Positions 7,946 through 16,252 of a DNA stretch of 16,329 nt are shown piece after piece. Below the pieces are notes generated by a model, which was given only the letters and a program-made list of their open reading frames with translations, ran no database searches and was not told the origin of the DNA. The number at the start of each line of letters is the position of its first letter. The first letter of the stretch is position 1. The stretch covers positions 1 to 16,329 of the forward strand of contig JAIDKJ010000268.1 in NCBI GenBank assembly GCA_029051835.1, read 5' to 3'. Source of the DNA: Paramuribaculum sp. Lineage in GTDB: Bacteria > Bacteroidota > Bacteroidia > Bacteroidales > Muribaculaceae. A program made the position numbers and the translations under genes.

Positions 7946-9333
7946 GATTTGCGTGGGTCAGTTATTACACCATTGACGGCTGCTGCCGCAGCCACGAGAG
8001 GTCCGGCCAAAACCGTGCGTGCTCCCGGCCCCTGACGCCCTTCGAAATTGCGGTTGGAGGTCGATACGGCCAGACATCCGGCAGGCACCTTGTCGTCGTT
8101 CATGGCCAGACAAGCCGAGCATCCGGGCTGACGTATCTCGAAACCGGCAGCCTCAAGCACCTTGTCAAGTCCCTCCTCGGCTATCTGCCGGCGCACTTTC
8201 CATGATCCCGGCACAAGCCATGCGGTCACATCGGGATGCTTCATGCGCCCTTCGACATACGATGCAAACGCTCTGAAATCCTCTATGCGTCCGTTGGTGC
8301 AACTTCCGAGAAACACATAGTCGACTTTCTGCCCTTCCAGACTTTCTCCGGAACGGAAGCCCATATAATCCAGTGATTTCTCAAACGATATGCGTGCGGC
8401 CGCATCATCGGGAGGCGTCGGCACCGGCTCGCTTATGCCGATACCCATACCGGGATTGGTTCCGTAGGTGACACGCGGCTCTATATCAGCGGCGTCATAC
8501 CTCACTTCGCGGTCGTAGACGGCATCGTCGTCCGACGGCAGAGTGCGCCAGTAGGCCACGGCGGCGTCCCATTCCCGGCCTTTCGGAGCATATTCGCGTC
8601 CCTTTAGATAGTCGAAGGTCGTCTGGTCAGGCGCCACCATGCCTCCACGGGCACCCATTTCGATCGAAAGATTGCACAATGTCATGCGCTGCTCCATCGA
8701 TAGCGCACGAACCGCTTCGCCGGCATATTCCACAAAATATCCGGTAGCTCCGCCGGTGCCGAGCTGTGCGATGATATAAAGGGCCATATCCTTGGCCGTA
8801 ACGCCGGTGCCGAGAGAGCCGTCGACAGTGATACGCATAGTCTTGGGCCTCGGCTGAAGGATGCACTGCGTGGCGAGCACCATCTCCACCTCGCTCGTCC
8901 CGATGCCGAATGCGACGGCACCGAATGCTCCGTGGGTGGATGTGTGGCTGTCGCCGCACACTATCGTGCTTCCGGGGAGCGTCAGACCGTTTTCAGGCCC
9001 CATGACATGGATTATGCCGTTGTGCTCGTCGCCGAGCGGAAACAGCGTGATGCCAAATTCACGGGCATTTTTCAGCAACGTGTCGACCTGCCGGGCCGAA
9101 ACCGGATCGGCGATCGGACGATCTTGATTGACTGTAGGAATATTGTGGTCGGGTGTGCTGAACGTACGGTCGGGACGGCGAACCCGCAGGCCACGGCTGC
9201 GCAGTCCGTCAAAAGCCTGAGGACTGGTCACCTCATGACAGTAATGACGGTCGATATAAAGCTGTGTAGGCCCTCCGGGAATATCCGTCACCGTGTGGGC
9301 GTCCCATATTTTGTCGAAAAGTGTCTTTCCCAT
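7942..9333 (-). CDS. leuC: 3-isopropylmalate dehydratase large subunit
   Basis: 463 residues. An aconitase-family enzyme carrying the catalytic 4Fe-4S cluster. The cluster ligands are visible as Cys345 in FLGSCTNGR and Cys405/Cys408 in GCSACLAMN. Other family marks are [13 protein letters not shown] (127-139), [15 protein letters not shown] (142-156) and [12 protein letters not shown] (424-435). The gene begins 13 bases after leuA ends and overlaps leuD by four bases. It pairs with LeuD to form the active heterodimer. Confidence 0.97.
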   Translation of the reverse strand: MGKTLFDKIWDAHTVTDIPGGPTQLYIDRHYCHEVTSPQAFDGLRSRGLRVRRPDRTFSTPDHNIPTVNQDRPIADPVSARQVDTLLKNAREFGITLFPLGDEHNGIIHVMGPENGLTLPGSTIVCGDSHTSTHGAFGAVAFGIGTSEVEMVLATQCILQPRPKTMRITVDGSLGTGVTAKDMALYIIAQLGTGGATGYFVEYAGEAVRALSMEQRMTLCNLSIEMGARGGMVAPDQTTFDYLKGREYAPKGREWDAAVAYWRTLPSDDDAVYDREVRYDAADIEPRVTYGTNPGMGIGISEPVPTPPDDAAARISFEKSLDYMGFRSGESLEGQKVDYVFLGSCTNGRIEDFRAFASYVEGRMKHPDVTAWLVPGSWKVRRQIAEEGLDKVLEAAGFEIRQPGCSACLAMNDDKVPAGCLAVSTSNRNFEGRQGPGARTVLAGPLVAAAAAVNGVITDPRKS

Positions 9334-9346
9334 CTTGATATACGGT

Positions 9347-10843
9347 TTATCTCACAAATTTATTGATGGCATCGACAAACGCCTCGGCGCTCGCGCCGAT
9401 AATGTCGGTATTGGCCGAAAAGCCATAATATTGCTGCCCTTCGTGTTCGACTGTCAGATGCACCTTGCCGACATCGTTGCTACCCTTGTTGATGGCCTGT
9501 ATCAGGAACTCCTTGACGAGCATATTGCGGCGTATGATCACCTTGATGGCGGAGATGGCCGCATCCACCGGACCATTGCCCGAGGCACACGCCTCGAATT
9601 TCTCTCCGGCGATATCGAGGCCCACGCTGGCCACCGAACGGATACCCACCCCCGAACTTACCTGCAGATAGTCGAGCTTTATGCGATGGTTGGCACGGTG
9701 ATGCTGGCCGGCGAGCATCAGCACGTCATCGTCGTTGATCTCCTTCTTTTTGTCGGCCAGACGCAGGAATGACTCATAGGCCTTGTCGAGAGCCTCTTTG
9801 TCGAGATCCACTCCCAATATATGCAGACGGTGTTTGAGAGCCGCACGGCCACTGCGCGCAGTGAGCACTATGGAGTTCTCGTCAATGCCCACATCCTTCG
9901 GATCAATTATCTCGTAGCTCTCGCGATTTTTGAGCACACCGTCCTGATGTATGCCGCTCGAATGGGCAAAAGCATTACGGCCCACTATGGCCTTGTTGGC
10001 CTGAACAGGCATATTCATCAGGTTGCTCACCATGCGGCTTGCCGCATTGATCTTAGTGGTGTTGATGTTGGTGTCGATACCAAGCTCATGATGACAGCGG
10101 CATATCATCACTATCTCTTCAAGCGATGTATTGCCGGCCCGCTCGCCGATACCGTTTATCGTCACTTCGGCCTGCCGCGCTCCGTTGATGATGCCGGACA
10201 TGGTGTTGGCGGTAGCCATGCCGAGATCGTTGTGGCAGTGAGTGGCGATAGTAGCCTTGTGGATGCCGTCGACATGTTCCATAAGATACTTGATCTTGGC
10301 GCCGAATTCACCCGGCAGGCAATATCCGGTCGTATCGGGGATATTGACCACTGTGGCTCCGGCCTTGATCACCGCCTCGATCACCCTCGCGAGATACTCG
10401 TTGTCGGTGCGTCCGGCATCCTCGGCATAGAACTGCACATCCTCGACGAAGCGCTTGGCATAGCTCACGCATGCCACAGCCCGCTCGAGAATTTCATCGC
10501 GATTGGAGTTGAACTTATAGCGTATATGATAGTCCGAGGTACCGATACCTGTGTGTATACGTTTGTGTTTGGCATATTGCAGCGCATCGGCCGCCACGCG
10601 GATATCATTCTCCACGGCGCGGGTGAGCGCGCATATAGTCGGCCATGTGACAGCCTTGCTGATCTCCACTACGGAATTGAAATCGCCCGGACTCGACACC
10701 GGGAATCCGGCCTCTATCACGTCGACGCCAAGCTCCTCGAGAGTCCGCGCCACCTCGATTTTCTCTACGGTGTTGAGCTGACATCCGGGCACCTGCTCGC
10801 CGTCGCGAAGTGTTGTATCGAAAATAAACAGTTTATCGCTCAT
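9347..10843 (-). CDS. leuA: 2-isopropylmalate synthase
   Basis: 498 residues. It condenses acetyl-CoA with 2-ketoisovalerate, the committed step of leucine synthesis. The catalytic TIM barrel shows [16 protein letters not shown] (8-23), the metal-binding [12 protein letters not shown] (202-213) and the [14 protein letters not shown] signature (230-243). Residues from about 370 to the end form the LeuA regulatory domain, so leucine feedback inhibition is expected. Citramalate synthase (CimA) is the main alternative, but the length, the operon partners and close likeness to Bacteroides LeuA favour LeuA. It is the first gene of the leuACDB operon, with a promoter at 10881-10888. Confidence 0.95.
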   Translation of the reverse strand: MSDKLFIFDTTLRDGEQVPGCQLNTVEKIEVARTLEELGVDVIEAGFPVSSPGDFNSVVEISKAVTWPTICALTRAVENDIRVAADALQYAKHKRIHTGIGTSDYHIRYKFNSNRDEILERAVACVSYAKRFVEDVQFYAEDAGRTDNEYLARVIEAVIKAGATVVNIPDTTGYCLPGEFGAKIKYLMEHVDGIHKATIATHCHNDLGMATANTMSGIINGARQAEVTINGIGERAGNTSLEEIVMICRCHHELGIDTNINTTKINAASRMVSNLMNMPVQANKAIVGRNAFAHSSGIHQDGVLKNRESYEIIDPKDVGIDENSIVLTARSGRAALKHRLHILGVDLDKEALDKAYESFLRLADKKKEINDDDVLMLAGQHHRANHRIKLDYLQVSSGVGIRSVASVGLDIAGEKFEACASGNGPVDAAISAIKVIIRRNMLVKEFLIQAINKGSNDVGKVHLTVEHEGQQYYGFSANTDIIGASAEAFVDAINKFVR

Positions 10844-10880
10844 ACGTTAAATCCTATGTGATTTTTTTTACATCGAAACA

Positions 10881-10908
10881 CAAAGTTACAAAATAATCCG
10901 TTTCTCAA
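10881..10908 (-). promoter_or_regulatory. Probable promoter of the leu operon
   Basis: The minus strand has TAACTTTG (10888-10881), an exact TAnnTTTG -7 element. The -33 element is weak: a TTG at 10908-10906 is only 17 bases away. The predicted start near 10877 gives a leader of about 34 bases, too short for a leader-peptide attenuator or a T-box. Confidence 0.6.
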
Positions 10909-10921
10909 CTATTTTCACGAT

Positions 10922-10961
10922 AAAAAACAACAAAATCGCACAAATTTGTACGATTTTGTTG
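10922..10961 (-). terminator. 34-bp palindrome plus T run: probable terminator of the NlpC/P60 gene
   Basis: The half CAACAAAATCGCACAAA (10928-10944) is followed directly by TTTGTACGATTTTGTTG (10945-10961), inverted with a single mismatch. In minus-strand RNA the mismatch becomes a G-U wobble, so the fold is continuous, and the hairpin is followed by TTTTTT (10927-10922). That fits a minus-strand intrinsic terminator between the NlpC gene and leuA. The stem is AT-rich and the site sits just upstream of the leuA promoter, so an operator role is also possible. Confidence 0.6.
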
Positions 10962-11057
10962 CAATATCGCCGATTTATCAACAAAATCTGCAGCCGCTTC
11001 GCAACTTCACTGATGCGACGACTGCAGACGTCTCAAGATAGAAATCGTAGTCGATTA

Positions 11058-11681
11058 TTATACGGTCTGATTCTCGGTGTTTTCAGGCTGAATAACGCGT
11101 TTTGCACCGATATAATTGCGCGAGTAGTATCCTCCGTCGGGGAATCGCTGGTAGCTCACTCCCTTGCTTGAGGCTGCATGAATGAACGTGAGCGATTCGC
11201 CGCCGTCATCCACCTCTACGACCATAGCTACATGGCCGACGCGTCCTTTGCCGCTGCGCGGACTCGAAAAGAACATCAGATCGCCGGGACGCAGCTCCGA
11301 CGTTTTCACCGGCTCGCCCTGCGCATACTGCATACGCGAAGTGCGATTGAGCGTAACGCCTGCATTACGGAATATGTAGCTGGTAAAGCCGGAGCAGTCA
11401 AATGTTTTAGGACCTGTGCTGCCCCACACATAACGGCGGCCTATAAACTGTGAGGCGAATTTCGTGAGATTGTCGGTAATCTCGCGTAGCGAAGCCTCAG
11501 CGTCGGCACTCTTCGCGTCATCAGCAGGCAGATCGAGCAATTGAGGCATATTGATCAGCGACCATGGCTCAGCCACTTGCGGCTCGGCAAGTTTCAGAGG
11601 TGGATTCACTGAAGGCTTCATTGAAGTAAGTGTCAGTATCGACACAATAAGTATCACAAAAGCGTAGAAATATCTTTTCAT
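11058..11681 (-). CDS. Exported NlpC/P60 family cell-wall peptidase
   Basis: 207 residues. The family hydrolyses gamma-D-glutamyl-diamino acid bonds in peptidoglycan stem peptides. The N-terminus MKRYFYAFVILIVSILTLTS is a signal peptide or anchor, placing it in the periplasm. After a short linker, the catalytic domain covers about 73-198. Cys96 in FDCSGFTSYIF is the nucleophile, His150 in RVGHVAMVVEV is the base, and His168 in FIHAASSKG is the third polar residue. RPGDLMFF (131-138) is also typical. There is no SH3 domain, so this is a compact single-domain form. Its own promoter lies at 11731-11761 and a likely terminator follows, so it is probably monocistronic. Confidence 0.93.
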   Translation of the reverse strand: MKRYFYAFVILIVSILTLTSMKPSVNPPLKLAEPQVAEPWSLINMPQLLDLPADDAKSADAEASLREITDNLTKFASQFIGRRYVWGSTGPKTFDCSGFTSYIFRNAGVTLNRTSRMQYAQGEPVKTSELRPGDLMFFSSPRSGKGRVGHVAMVVEVDDGGESLTFIHAASSKGVSYQRFPDGGYYSRNYIGAKRVIQPENTENQTV

Positions 11682-11730
11682 GTCGTATAAAATTCAAAAG
11701 TCAGATGGATTGCTGTGCTTTTTCCGGATG

Positions 11731-11761
11731 CAAAATTACTACATCTCAGCACGTTGCACAA
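11731..11761 (-). promoter_or_regulatory. Promoter of the NlpC/P60 gene
   Basis: The minus strand carries TAATTTTG (11738-11731), a TAnnTTTG match. A -33 TTG (11761-11759) lies exactly 20 bases upstream. The predicted start is near 11727, giving a leader of about 46 bases before the ATG at 11681. Confidence 0.65.
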
Positions 11762-11972
11762 TATGCAGGATTCACATCGGTTTGCATATGGGTTAAAATT
11801 AAGCACTACCAATGATCATGCCTCACAACACACATAGTCCGCAAACGCTCTGACTGCCTGATGAATAGCTAAACCATTGCATTCAACAGCAATCGTACAG
11901 CGCCAACATTAATTAACCATCTTCGCAACAACCTGTTACATCTTTTCAGCTTTTTTCAAGCATCTTTTTCGC

Positions 11973-11980
11973 TATATTTG
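11973..11980 (+). promoter_or_regulatory. -7 element of the RNA methyltransferase promoter
   Basis: TATATTTG matches TAnnTTTG. No clean TTTG lies 20 bases upstream, only a run of T at 11951-11956. Initiation near 11984 would leave a leader of about 33 bases. A TTG that could be read as an early start lies inside this element, which argues for the later ATG at 12017. Confidence 0.55.
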
Positions 11981-12016
11981 CAGCCGGAAAGAAATGATAT
12001 CACCAACTACACAAGC

Positions 12017-12823
12017 ATGAATACGGTAATAGAAATCACAGATATAAACCAACCGGAAGCACAGATATTCAGCCGCCTCACTGAAGCGCAGCTTTGCGAC
12101 GCATCGCAACGCGGATGGGGATTGTTCATAGCCGAAAGTCCAAAGGTGATATCCGTGGCGCTTGATGCCGGATATGAACCGGTGGCGCTGCTATGCGAGC
12201 GCAAGCACCTCGCGGGCGATGCCGCTCCGATCATCGGCCGGATGAACGACGACGTCACAATCATGACCGGCGAACGCGACGTGCTGTCAGCACTGACCGG
12301 CTACCGGCTCACACGCGGTGTGCTCTGCGCTATGAAACGCCGCACACCGCCGACAGTCGACGAGATCTGCGGCAACGCACGACGCATAGTGATCATTGAC
12401 GGCGTGAGCGACACCACCAATATCGGCGCGATATTCCGCTCGGCTGCCGCGCTGGGCATTGACGGCGCGCTGCTTACTCCCACAGCGTGCGATCCGCTCA
12501 ACCGACGAGCGGTGAGAGTGTCGATGGGCTCGGTATTTCTGCTGCCATGGACTTTTTGCGACGACGCCGCAGGAGAAGCCCGGCGACGAGGATTCAAGAC
12601 CGTGGCAATGGCGCTGCGCCATGATTCGGTGGCCATCACCGACGAACGCCTGAAACGCGAACCGAAGCTTGCCATCATGATGGGGACCGAAGGCGACGGG
12701 CTTGACTATGATACAATAAAGCAAGCCGACTATACCGTAAAGATACCTATGTATCACGGAGTCGACTCGCTTAATGTGGCCGCCGCGAGCGCAGTGGCCT
12801 TCTGGGAACTGGCCTCACATTGA
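12017..12823 (+). CDS. TrmH/SpoU family RNA 2'-O-methyltransferase
   Basis: 268 residues from the ATG at 12017. SPOUT methyltransferases bind S-adenosylmethionine in a C-terminal knot and methylate ribose 2'-OH in rRNA or tRNA. The N-terminal part (about 1-110) resembles a substrate-binding domain, with GLFIAESPKVI (35-45). The three SpoU motifs are clear: motif 1 IIDGVSDTTNIGAIFRSA (126-143) with the conserved Asn and Arg; motif 2 LAIMMGTEGDGL (218-229); and motif 3 IPMYHGVDSLNVAAASAV (243-260). The substrate cannot be told from sequence; both 23S rRNA and tRNA targets occur in the family. An in-frame TTG 13 codons upstream overlaps the promoter and is not preferred. The stop overlaps the end of the convergent gene. 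Confidence 0.92.
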   Translation: MNTVIEITDINQPEAQIFSRLTEAQLCDASQRGWGLFIAESPKVISVALDAGYEPVALLCERKHLAGDAAPIIGRMNDDVTIMTGERDVLSALTGYRLTRGVLCAMKRRTPPTVDEICGNARRIVIIDGVSDTTNIGAIFRSAAALGIDGALLTPTACDPLNRRAVRVSMGSVFLLPWTFCDDAAGEARRRGFKTVAMALRHDSVAITDERLKREPKLAIMMGTEGDGLDYDTIKQADYTVKIPMYHGVDSLNVAAASAVAFWELASH

Positions 12824-12826
12824 GGC
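12812..12826. terminator. Small hairpin over two convergent stop codons
   Basis: GCCTCA (12812-12817), the loop CAT, and TGAGGC (12821-12826) form a six-pair hairpin. The arms contain both stop codons: TGA of the methyltransferase (12821-12823) and TGA of the minus-strand gene (12817-12815). On the plus strand it is followed by GTAC and TTTTC, so it could weakly end that transcript. There is no T run on the minus side. Confidence 0.4.
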
Positions 12827-13051
12827 GTACTTTTCAATTGTCGGGCTTTTTACGTCAACACCAAATTCAGCGGCACGACGCATTATAGCCTTGGCCAGAC
12901 GTGGCTTGAGATCCTCGGGACAATAACGGAAATAGGCCTCGGCAGCTCTCACATGAGTCGCGTCGGGCATGGGATATTCACGCCTGTCGGGGAGCCCGAA
13001 CACATCGTCGGGAAGCTCACGTTTCTCTTCGTACGACAATTTATCCTTCAT
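12815..13051 (-). CDS. Small hypothetical protein, 78 residues, resembling a domain of phage structural proteins
   Basis: A short, highly charged soluble protein with no signal peptide or membrane segment. The core reads LPDDVFGLPDRREYPMPD (13-30), then THVRAAEAYFRY (32-43), PEDLKPRLAKAIMRRAAEFG (45-64). This FxLPxRREYP-(M/I)xDxxHxRxA pattern with a trailing helix is one I associate with a small domain appended to Mu-like and other phage prohead or scaffold proteins (DUF6582-like); here it stands alone. It starts 10 bases after the beta-barrel gene and is likely co-transcribed. Its last nine bases overlap the end of the convergent methyltransferase gene. The protein-like composition and tight spacing support it being real; function is unknown. 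Confidence 0.72.
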   Translation of the reverse strand: MKDKLSYEEKRELPDDVFGLPDRREYPMPDATHVRAAEAYFRYCPEDLKPRLAKAIMRRAAEFGVDVKSPTIEKYASM

Positions 13052-13061
13052 GACGCGACCG

Positions 13062-13574
13062 TCAAAGACCTATGCGCACGCCCACCTGAAGCAAGCCTTG
13101 CGCGCCGAAGCCAAGTTCGCCGAACATCGAAACATTTCTCGACAGTCCTACCTGCGCCCCGAGAGGTGAAGCCTGAAAAGCGAAGTATCCGTCGTTGTGA
13201 TCACCGTTCTCCGTACCGACATGCGTTATGTCGGCGCCCACGCCCATATGGGCATACAGCGTGACGATGTCGTTGCGCCAGTATTCATACCGAGCGTTAA
13301 GCATGATCACATGATAGTAAAGATTCGGACCGTCATGTTTGTAGCTCGACGAAGAGAACGAGTAGGACGGACCGATCCACAGCTTGGGAGCCACCTTGAA
13401 GTTCACGCCTGCAGTCAGCGCTCCCCAGGCATTCTTGACACCTCCGCCTTTGTGCATATTGGTTGCGTCCATCTGCGTATATCCGCCATAGCCAACCTGA
13501 ATTTCAGGACTCTGCGCGGATGCCGCCATCGAAATGCCCAATACGGCAGCCAGACTGATAAGAAGTTTCTTCAT
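13062..13574 (-). CDS. Small outer-membrane beta-barrel protein
   Basis: 170 residues. A signal peptide MKKLLISLAAVLGISMAASA is followed by a likely cleavage at ASA-QS (20/21). The mature part shows alternating hydrophobic and polar residues with many Gly, Tyr and Phe, as in 8-stranded barrels. Examples are EIQVGYGGYTQM (24-35), LWIGPSYSFSSSSYK (65-79), LYAHMGVGADITHVG (105-119) and a final strand LLQVGVRIGL ending in a hydrophobic residue. It should sit in the outer membrane; whether it is a pore, an adhesin or purely structural is not visible. It diverges from ybaK across a 102-bp gap and precedes the 78-residue protein by 10 bases. No clear promoter was found for it. Confidence 0.82.
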   Translation of the reverse strand: MKKLLISLAAVLGISMAASAQSPEIQVGYGGYTQMDATNMHKGGGVKNAWGALTAGVNFKVAPKLWIGPSYSFSSSSYKHDGPNLYYHVIMLNARYEYWRNDIVTLYAHMGVGADITHVGTENGDHNDGYFAFQASPLGAQVGLSRNVSMFGELGFGAQGLLQVGVRIGL

Positions 13575-13662
13575 AATGTCTTGTTTTATGTTTTTAATAT
13601 AATATTGGGGTTTGATACCATAAAAACACGCATGGGAAGAAAATTGTTGGATAGAAAAACAC

Positions 13663-13670
13663 TAACTTTG
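13663..13670 (+). promoter_or_regulatory. -7 element of the ybaK-aroC operon promoter
   Basis: TAACTTTG is an exact TAnnTTTG match, identical to the -7 elements of the tRNA and leuA promoters here. It ends only six bases before the ybaK ATG. A TTG at 13644-13646 lies 16 bases upstream, shorter than the 20-21 seen for the better promoters, so the -33 match is weak. If used, the transcript would be essentially leaderless. Confidence 0.55.
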
Positions 13671-13676
13671 CATCCG

Positions 13677-14183
13677 ATGGAAAAGATACATAAGACCAAT
13701 GCGGCCCGTCTGCTCGACCGCGCACACATAGCCTACCGCCTTATACCGTATGAAGTGGACGAGAACAATCTTGCGGCCACACATGTGGCTGAAAGCCTCG
13801 GCGAAGATATCGGCCGGGTATTCAAGACCATCGTGTTGCGCGGAGAACGCACGGGATATTTCGTGTGTGTGGTGCCGGGCGACGCCGAGATCGATCTGAA
13901 GAAAGCAGCCAAAGCAATAGCCGACAAGAAAGCCGACCTTATCCCGATGAAGGATCTGCTGCCGCTCACCGGATATATCAGAGGAGGATGCTCCCCCATA
14001 GGCATGAAAAAAGCATTTCCTACCATATTCCATACGACAGCACTCGATCACAACGCCATATATGTCAGCGCCGGACAACGCGGCCTGCAATTCGAGATAG
14101 CGCCTGACGATCTGATAGCTTTCACCCGCGGCACCACAGCCGATATTATAAAATCAAACGACGAAGACAGCGAACAAATATGA
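13677..14183 (+). CDS. ybaK: Cys-tRNA(Pro)/Cys-tRNA(Cys) deacylase, YbaK/EbsC family
   Basis: 168 residues from the ATG at 13677. YbaK hydrolyses cysteine wrongly attached to tRNA-Pro by prolyl-tRNA synthetase, working in trans in the cytoplasm. The fold's hallmarks are present: VFKTIVLRG (48-56) with the conserved Lys50, [13 protein letters not shown] (73-85), and the [10 protein letters not shown] loop (103-112) followed by [20 protein letters not shown] (131-146) matches the family C-terminus. In-frame ATG codons further upstream would run through the promoter and lack family similarity, so this start is preferred. The stop overlaps the aroC ATG by four bases. Other INS-superfamily editors such as ProX exist, but the GGxSPxGxKK loop favours YbaK. 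Confidence 0.93.
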   Translation: MEKIHKTNAARLLDRAHIAYRLIPYEVDENNLAATHVAESLGEDIGRVFKTIVLRGERTGYFVCVVPGDAEIDLKKAAKAIADKKADLIPMKDLLPLTGYIRGGCSPIGMKKAFPTIFHTTALDHNAIYVSAGQRGLQFEIAPDDLIAFTRGTTADIIKSNDEDSEQI

Positions 14184-15262
14184 ACAACAGCATTGGAAAC
14201 ATATACCGGCTGACAAGTTTCGGCGAAAGCCACGGACCGGCAATAGGCGGCGTGATCGACGGAATGCCTGCGGGAGTGGCCATAGATCTCGACGAACTGC
14301 AACGTCAGCTCGACCGACGCCGCCCCGGACAATCGGATATCACTACCCCACGCAAAGAAGCCGACCGTGTGAAGCTGCTGTCGGGCATCTTCGAAGGGGT
14401 CACCACCGGCACCTCCATAGGCTTCATAGTCGAAAACGCCGACCATCACTCGTCGGACTACGACAACATGCGACATCTGTTCAGACCCTCGCACGCCGAC
14501 TATACGTATACCGCCAAATACGGCATACGCGACCATCGGGGAGGCGGACGCTCGTCGGCACGCGAAACGATAGCGCGCGTCGTGGCCGGATCACTCGCAC
14601 GGCAGGCTCTTGCAACTAAAGGCATCACCATCAGTGCCTACACCTCGCGCATAGGCGACATAGCCACCGACCGGCCTTACACCGAACTCGATCTGTCGCT
14701 TACCGACAGCAATGCGGTGCGCTGCCCCGATCAGGAGAAAGCCCGGGAGATGATAGAGCTTGTCAGGCAAGTGAGAAATGAGGGCGATACCATAGGCGGT
14801 ATAGTGAGCTGCGTTGTCAAGGGGTGTCCGGCCGGACTCGGCGACCCTGTGTTCGGCAAACTTCAGGCCCGCCTCGCTTCGGCTATGCTCGGCATCAATG
14901 CCGCCAAAGGATTTGACTACGGCATGGGATTCGACTTCGCCGGAATGCGCGGCAGTCAGGCCGCCGACCTGTTCACCACCAGCCACGCCGACGGATCGGT
15001 ATCCACCCTCACCAACAATTCAGGAGGCATACAGGGAGGCATCTCCAATGGCATGGATATCTACTTCCGCGTAGCATTCAAGCCGGTGGCCACCCTTCTC
15101 ACCGAAGTGCCTACAATCGACGACCAAGGGGCGCCGGTAACACTCAAAGCCCGTGGACGCCACGATCCGTGTGTGCTACCCCGCGCGGTACCCATAGTGG
15201 AAGCCATGGCAGCCATGGTGATTTTCGACACATTGCTTGCTAACCGGTGCAGCAGGATATGA
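14180..15262 (+). CDS. aroC: Chorismate synthase
   Basis: 360 residues, normal length. It converts 5-enolpyruvylshikimate-3-phosphate to chorismate using reduced FMN, the last shared step towards aromatic amino acids and folate. All signatures are visible: [20 protein letters not shown] (10-29), [15 protein letters not shown] (46-60), [20 protein letters not shown] (102-121) continuing into [13 protein letters not shown], and near the C-terminus [20 protein letters not shown]. These contain the conserved His and Arg residues of the FMN/EPSP site. It is the middle gene of a three-gene operon and overlaps both neighbours by ATGA. Confidence 0.98.
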   Translation: MNNSIGNIYRLTSFGESHGPAIGGVIDGMPAGVAIDLDELQRQLDRRRPGQSDITTPRKEADRVKLLSGIFEGVTTGTSIGFIVENADHHSSDYDNMRHLFRPSHADYTYTAKYGIRDHRGGGRSSARETIARVVAGSLARQALATKGITISAYTSRIGDIATDRPYTELDLSLTDSNAVRCPDQEKAREMIELVRQVRNEGDTIGGIVSCVVKGCPAGLGDPVFGKLQARLASAMLGINAAKGFDYGMGFDFAGMRGSQAADLFTTSHADGSVSTLTNNSGGIQGGISNGMDIYFRVAFKPVATLLTEVPTIDDQGAPVTLKARGRHDPCVLPRAVPIVEAMAAMVIFDTLLANRCSRI

Positions 15263-16161
15263 ACCGTCTCCCCTACCGCGACTTCTCCGACTTTCTTGCC
15301 GGACACTTCCCCGGCAAGATGCAGAAACTGACGATAGACGGCGGCCTGACATGCCCCAACCGCGACGGTACGCTCGGGCGCGACGGATGCATCTATTGCA
15401 GCAACCGCTCATTCACGCCCTCGTATTGCCGAAGCACCATGAGCGTAGCGGAACAGATAGCTACCGGAAAACGATTCTTCGCCAGAAAATACCCGTCGAT
15501 GCGCTATCTGGCCTATTTCCAGTCGTTCACCGGCACGTATGCCGACTCTTCGCGGCTGATCGCTCTCTATACCGAGGCTCTCGCGGCAGAAGGCGTTGAC
15601 GGACTGATCATAGGCACACGTCCCGACTGCCTCAACCCGAGCCTGCTCGAATGGCTGTCGCAACTTGCACAGGAGCGGTTCGTCATGATCGAATTCGGCG
15701 CCGAGACATCGCACGACGCCACGCTTCAACGCATCAACCGCTGCCATACATGGCAAGCCGTAGTGGAAGCTGTAGAAACCACCCACCGAGCAGGGATAGC
15801 AACCGGCCTGCACATCATCAACGGACTTCCGGGCGAAAACGAGGAGATGATAATGCAGACTGTCGAAGCGATCAACAGACTGCCGGTCGACGTAGTTAAA
15901 TTTCATCAGCTGCAAGTGGTGCGCGGCACTCCCCTCGCCCGAATGTGGCAAGAAGGCACTGCCGACCTCGTCTGCTGGACCGCACAACAATATGCCGAGC
16001 TATGCGCCGACATCGTCCTACGTTTACGTCCCGACATAGCGATTGACCGGTTTGTATCACAGTCGCCCGACGAACTGCTCATCACCCCACGCTGGGGACT
16101 AAAAAACTATGAATTCACATCATTAGTAATCAAAGCATTGAAGCGTAGGCAAGAAAATTAA
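15259..16161 (+). CDS. Radical SAM protein of the TIGR01212 (YhcC/YtqA) family
   Basis: 300 residues from the ATG at 15259, which forms ATGA with the aroC stop; an in-frame GTG four codons earlier is less likely. The Fe-S cluster cysteines are C32, C44 and C47 in [18 protein letters not shown], an unusual CX11CX2C spacing typical of this Elp3-like subfamily. Further marks are [11 protein letters not shown] (115-125), EFGAETSHD (145-153), [11 protein letters not shown] (183-193) and [13 protein letters not shown] (214-226). The length matches E. coli YhcC. B. subtilis YtqA has been linked to wobble-uridine tRNA modification (MnmL), so a tRNA role is plausible, but the reaction in this lineage is not known. 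A tRNA gene follows 91 bases later under its own promoter. Confidence 0.92.
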   Translation: MNRLPYRDFSDFLAGHFPGKMQKLTIDGGLTCPNRDGTLGRDGCIYCSNRSFTPSYCRSTMSVAEQIATGKRFFARKYPSMRYLAYFQSFTGTYADSSRLIALYTEALAAEGVDGLIIGTRPDCLNPSLLEWLSQLAQERFVMIEFGAETSHDATLQRINRCHTWQAVVEAVETTHRAGIATGLHIINGLPGENEEMIMQTVEAINRLPVDVVKFHQLQVVRGTPLARMWQEGTADLVCWTAQQYAELCADIVLRLRPDIAIDRFVSQSPDELLITPRWGLKNYEFTSLVIKALKRRQEN

Positions 16162-16171
16162 CCTCATAAAT

Positions 16172-16203
16172 TTTGTCTGTAAGAAATAGAATTGCTAACT
16201 TTG
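16172..16203 (+). promoter_or_regulatory. Promoter of the tRNA-Thr gene
   Basis: A -33 TTTG (16172-16175) and a -7 TAACTTTG (16196-16203) are separated by 20 bases, a full Bacteroidota consensus. Initiation near 16207 would give a 5' leader of about 46 bases to be removed by RNase P. Confidence 0.82.
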
Positions 16204-16252
16204 CACCGTTGAAACGCTGCCCCCTGCCTTACAGCAGTCAAGCAGTCGACAA

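Larger units (their letters stand above)
11682..12016. other. 335-bp divergent intergenic region
   Basis: This AT-rich stretch separates the divergent NlpC/P60 and RNA methyltransferase genes. It holds a promoter for each at its two ends. Between about 11765 and 11970 I see no convincing open frame, hairpin with T run, riboswitch or repeat; TTAATTAA near 11910 is a short palindrome of no clear meaning. Confidence 0.6.

Noticed and set aside
9821..10861. 346-codon plus-strand open frame opposite leuA
   Set aside because: Shadow frame antisense to conserved LeuA motifs, with no promoter on the plus strand.
10844..10876. Leader peptide or T-box attenuator for the leu operon
   Set aside because: The predicted leader is only about 34 bases, with no Leu-codon run, no T-box sequence and no terminator/antiterminator pair.
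11978..12016. Earlier TTG start for the RNA methyltransferase
   Set aside because: The TTG lies in the -7 promoter element, and the added 13 residues look unlike the family N-terminus.
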